Assembly: GCF_030247605.1 (NCBI RefSeq)
Contig: NZ_JAOTSB010000004.1
Location: 62,001-126,000, forward strand
Reading direction: 5' to 3'
DNA: 64,000 bases
Origin: Acidaminobacter sp.
Lineage (GTDB): Bacteria; Bacillota; Clostridia; Peptostreptococcales; Acidaminobacteraceae
Below, one piece after another: positions 60,431 to 64,000 of this stretch. A program made the position numbers and the translations under genes. A model generated the notes under the pieces. It was not told the DNA's origin. It saw only the letters and a program-made list of their open reading frames with translations, and did no database searches. The first letter of the stretch is position 1. Each line of letters starts with the position of its first letter.

Positions 60431-61507
60431 ATGGGGTTCCATCTACAAGAAGAAAAGGTTGATTTTGGTACAACTTCCATAGAAAATATATTTATTAACG
60501 ACTTTATGCCAATGGCTAATGGAACTTTTGTTAAAGTTTACCTTTTGGGATACAAATTGGCACGAGATGCAAATTTAAGTATAAAAAGCGATCACCGTTC
60601 CATTTCCCGCCATTTAAACATACCATTGGAAGATGTATTGTCGGCTTGGGATTTTTGGGAAAAGAAGAAAATCATTGTAAAGCATTCAAAAGATGAAGCC
60701 CAAGGGAGCTCCAATGATTATGATGTTGAATTTTTATCTCTGAGACAACTCTACCTAGACAATAATTTCTCTCCAAAAAATTTGGACCCGGATCATTCCA
60801 AGCCTTCTTCAGGTGATTTGATCGACTCTATGAAAAATGCCGAGATTAGAGATATGTTTTATAGCATTGACCAGATCATGAGGCGGCAGCTCACGCCAAA
60901 TGAACGCTCCGAGGTCTTGAGCTGGGTGTTTGAATTCAACCTGTCACCTGAGCTGATTATCAAAGCTTTCCTATACTCTGTAGAGCAAAAAAACGTAAAG
61001 AACGTCAATTATGTCGGTGCCGTCCTGCGCAGTTGGTATGACCAGGGTGTTCTGAGCCCGGAGGAAGCTGAGGAACTCATGAAATCAAGCGGTAAGGCAT
61101 ACACCGCTTACAGAAAGATTTACAGGCTGCTGGGATACAGCAACAGGACAGTATCCGGCGGAGACCGCGAAATTATTGACCGTTGGATTGACAGAGATCA
61201 GCTGGATCTTGATTTTTTGTGTGAAGTCATCAAGGAAGCCAGCAAAAGAACCTCGAACGCCAATATGAATTATATGGATACAGTCGTGAAAAACCTTATC
61301 GAAAATAAGATTGATACCGTTGAGAAATATAAAAACTACATGGCGGAACGCGCCTCTGCAAAGGCCTCCAATGCTGAGTCGCAGAGCACTTCAAAGTCAA
61401 GGGAGCCCGTGAAAACCGGTTCCAAAAACCGTTTCCACGAGTTTGAGCCAAAGAGAGATGACTATTCTCCGGAGGATCTCGAAAAGCTATTGCGGTCTAA
61501 AAAGTAG
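60431..61507 (+). CDS. DnaD domain-containing primosome protein
   Basis: 358 residues. An N-terminal winged-helix-like part (FVKVYLLGYKLARDANLSI...SISRHLNIPLEDVLSAWDFWEKKKII) and two DnaD/DnaB_2 helical domains (about 140-220 and 225-300: MNYMDTVVKNLIENKI). Such proteins help load the replicative helicase at origins and restart sites. AGGGAATGCC before the ATG. Followed 74 bases later by the DnaI-like ATPase, its expected partner. A charged, low-complexity tail links to the end. Confidence 0.87.
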   Translation: MGFHLQEEKVDFGTTSIENIFINDFMPMANGTFVKVYLLGYKLARDANLSIKSDHRSISRHLNIPLEDVLSAWDFWEKKKIIVKHSKDEAQGSSNDYDVEFLSLRQLYLDNNFSPKNLDPDHSKPSSGDLIDSMKNAEIRDMFYSIDQIMRRQLTPNERSEVLSWVFEFNLSPELIIKAFLYSVEQKNVKNVNYVGAVLRSWYDQGVLSPEEAEELMKSSGKAYTAYRKIYRLLGYSNRTVSGGDREIIDRWIDRDQLDLDFLCEVIKEASKRTSNANMNYMDTVVKNLIENKIDTVEKYKNYMAERASAKASNAESQSTSKSREPVKTGSKNRFHEFEPKRDDYSPEDLEKLLRSKK

Positions 61508-61581
61508 CACAATAATCATAATTAAAAGGGGGATCGGATCTGGAGCAGCGCCTCAGCAAGCCTGTTTGCCGGACACATCAT

Positions 61582-62559
61582 ATGAAAAATCGCATCCGCG
61601 ACATCCAAAGCGCTTACCAAATGCGCCGTGATCGTGCCAGATACGATCAGGAACGGCGAAAAAATGAAATTTATGATAGAGTTCCACAAATTCGTGCCAT
61701 TGATGAGGAGATTTCCAGAACCGGCTTAAAACTCTCAAAGCTAGTCCTTTACGGCCAAGTTGATCCTGAGAAAGCTGTTAAAGACCTGGAAGAAGCCATG
61801 AAGAAACTAAAGAACGAGCGGGCCTTTCTCATGACTGAGCACAATTTTCCTCTCGATTATGCGGAACTGCATTATACCTGTCCTCTTTGCTCAGATACCG
61901 GGCATCTCCCGGATGGGCGTCTTTGCAAATGCTACCGCCAACAGCTCATAGAGTACGCATATGATATGTCCAATTTGAAAGGCGTTCTGAGCCGCGAGAA
62001 TTTTTCAACTTTTGATATGTCATTGTTCAGTGATGAGCCTTTTAAAAGCGAAGCCCTAACACCACGGTCGAATATGAACGAGATCCTCTCCATAAGCGAG
62101 GGTTTTGTCCACGAGTTTGGGAACAGATACGACAATCTTCTGTTCTACGGCGCTACTGGCCTGGGAAAAACCTTTCTGTGCCATGCAATCGCTAAATCGC
62201 TTCTGGACAAGGGACACACTGTGATTTACCAGACGGCGTTTGGTTTAATCAAACTGCTTGAAAAGTATACCTTCAGCGAAACCGGCCGTTCTGAAGCAGC
62301 GGAAGCCTATCAGATGCTCTTTGAGTCTGATCTTCTGATTATTGATGATCTGGGCACGGAAATGGTGAATACCTTTACAAATACCGAGATTTTCAACCTC
62401 ATCAATACGCGCCTGCTCAGACAGAAGCCTATGATTCTCTCCACCAACCTAACGCCGGTTCAACTACGAGAAACCTATAGTGAGCGCGTCGCTTCCAGGC
62501 TGTTCGGTGAATTTCGCTTTCTCTACTTCTACGGAAAAGATCTCCGCTGGGAAGTCTGA
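61582..62559 (+). CDS. DnaI/DnaC-like helicase-loader ATPase
   Basis: 325 residues. A coiled-coil N-terminal part (about 1-85) leads to a zinc-binding CPLCSDTG...CKCY region and an AAA+ domain with Walker A GATGLGKT, Walker B DLLIIDDLG and the sensor-type STNLTP. It loads the replicative helicase together with the DnaD-like protein. The ATG at 61582 has no clear ribosome binding site. An in-frame CTG at 61540 has AAGGGGG 7 bases upstream and would add 14 residues. Homologue lengths favour the ATG; the point is open. Confidence 0.9.
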   Translation: MKNRIRDIQSAYQMRRDRARYDQERRKNEIYDRVPQIRAIDEEISRTGLKLSKLVLYGQVDPEKAVKDLEEAMKKLKNERAFLMTEHNFPLDYAELHYTCPLCSDTGHLPDGRLCKCYRQQLIEYAYDMSNLKGVLSRENFSTFDMSLFSDEPFKSEALTPRSNMNEILSISEGFVHEFGNRYDNLLFYGATGLGKTFLCHAIAKSLLDKGHTVIYQTAFGLIKLLEKYTFSETGRSEAAEAYQMLFESDLLIIDDLGTEMVNTFTNTEIFNLINTRLLRQKPMILSTNLTPVQLRETYSERVASRLFGEFRFLYFYGKDLRWEV

Positions 62560-62582
62560 TAGAATAGTGCCATATAAACGCT

Positions 62583-62618
62583 AAAAGGGAAGTTGGTATA
62601 ATCACCAACTTCCCTTTT
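62583..62618. terminator. Bidirectional terminator between dnaI-like gene and purA
   Basis: A perfect 15-bp stem (62583-62597 with 62604-62618) with a 6-base loop and A/T tails on both sides, between convergent genes. Confidence 0.88.
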
Positions 62619-62637
62619 CCATTTTATTTCATTCAAT

Positions 62638-63960
<1,323 letters not shown>

Positions 63961-64000
63961 TTAACTGATCACAGGCATTATCGTAACAGAGTTGCGTTCT

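Overview
The window looks like chromosome of a Clostridia-type Firmicute. The evidence is the complete WalRK-YycH-YycI-YycJ-RlmH cluster, a DnaD-like plus DnaI/DnaC-like primosome pair beside purA, a tryptophan T-box leader, TRAP transport of a sugar acid, and strong AGGAGG ribosome binding sites almost everywhere. A genus cannot be fixed from the sequence alone (an Acidaminobacter/Fusibacter-like lineage is only a guess). No rRNA, tRNA, CRISPR array, transposase or phage gene was seen.

Layout. 0-6 kb: the end of a short-chain dehydrogenase, an MFS exporter, and an ABC exporter operon that ends in an unusual MerR / zinc-ribbon / methyltransferase fusion. 6.3-17.7 kb: a visibly AT-richer sugar-acid island, all on the minus strand: KDG kinase, KDPG aldolase, SDR-type mannonate oxidoreductase, mannonate dehydratase, FCD-GntR regulator, TRAP transporter, YiaK-like dehydrogenase, Gfo/Idh oxidoreductase, YhcH/YiaL protein and a zinc dehydrogenase like L-gulonate 5-dehydrogenase. 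A GC-rich paralogue of the YiaK-like enzyme, a deformylase-like gene and a GNAT follow. 20-30 kb: DUF438/DUF1858 genes under a probable FNR-type promoter and a set of small enzymes (DUF4392, GyrI-like, FAH family, nitroreductase, YciI, omega-amidase-like, PfpI). 30-34.5 kb: a TetR-controlled ABC-2 exporter. 34.8-36.5 kb: an ACT-domain protein and UPF0210. 37-44.4 kb: trpE-GD-C-F-B-A with a T-box leader whose promoter lies in the end of pckA. 46-51 kb: an OmpR-type two-component pair with two lipoproteins. 51-58.5 kb: rlmH and the wal operon. 58.8-64 kb: an M23/LysM/G5 peptidase, dnaD-like and dnaI-like genes, and purA.

How it fits together. The island can take a sugar acid through D-fructuronate, D-mannonate and KDG to pyruvate and glyceraldehyde 3-phosphate. 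The trp operon is charged-tRNA controlled through the T-box. WalRK and the M23 hydrolase serve wall homeostasis.

The most striking non-genic signals are: (1) a dispersed decamer, GCCGATGGTC, with 15 exact copies and 33 copies of its octamer GCCGATGG on both strands, in linkers of genes and in gaps, nearly absent from the sugar-acid island; (2) intergenic arrays of a palindrome GGTGTCTGACACC that repeatedly end in a GTGCCAGAGC-type block, including elements inserted inside the trp operon; (3) a 161-bp multi-hairpin element closed by a perfect 14-bp stem, abutting the stop codon of the DUF438 gene.
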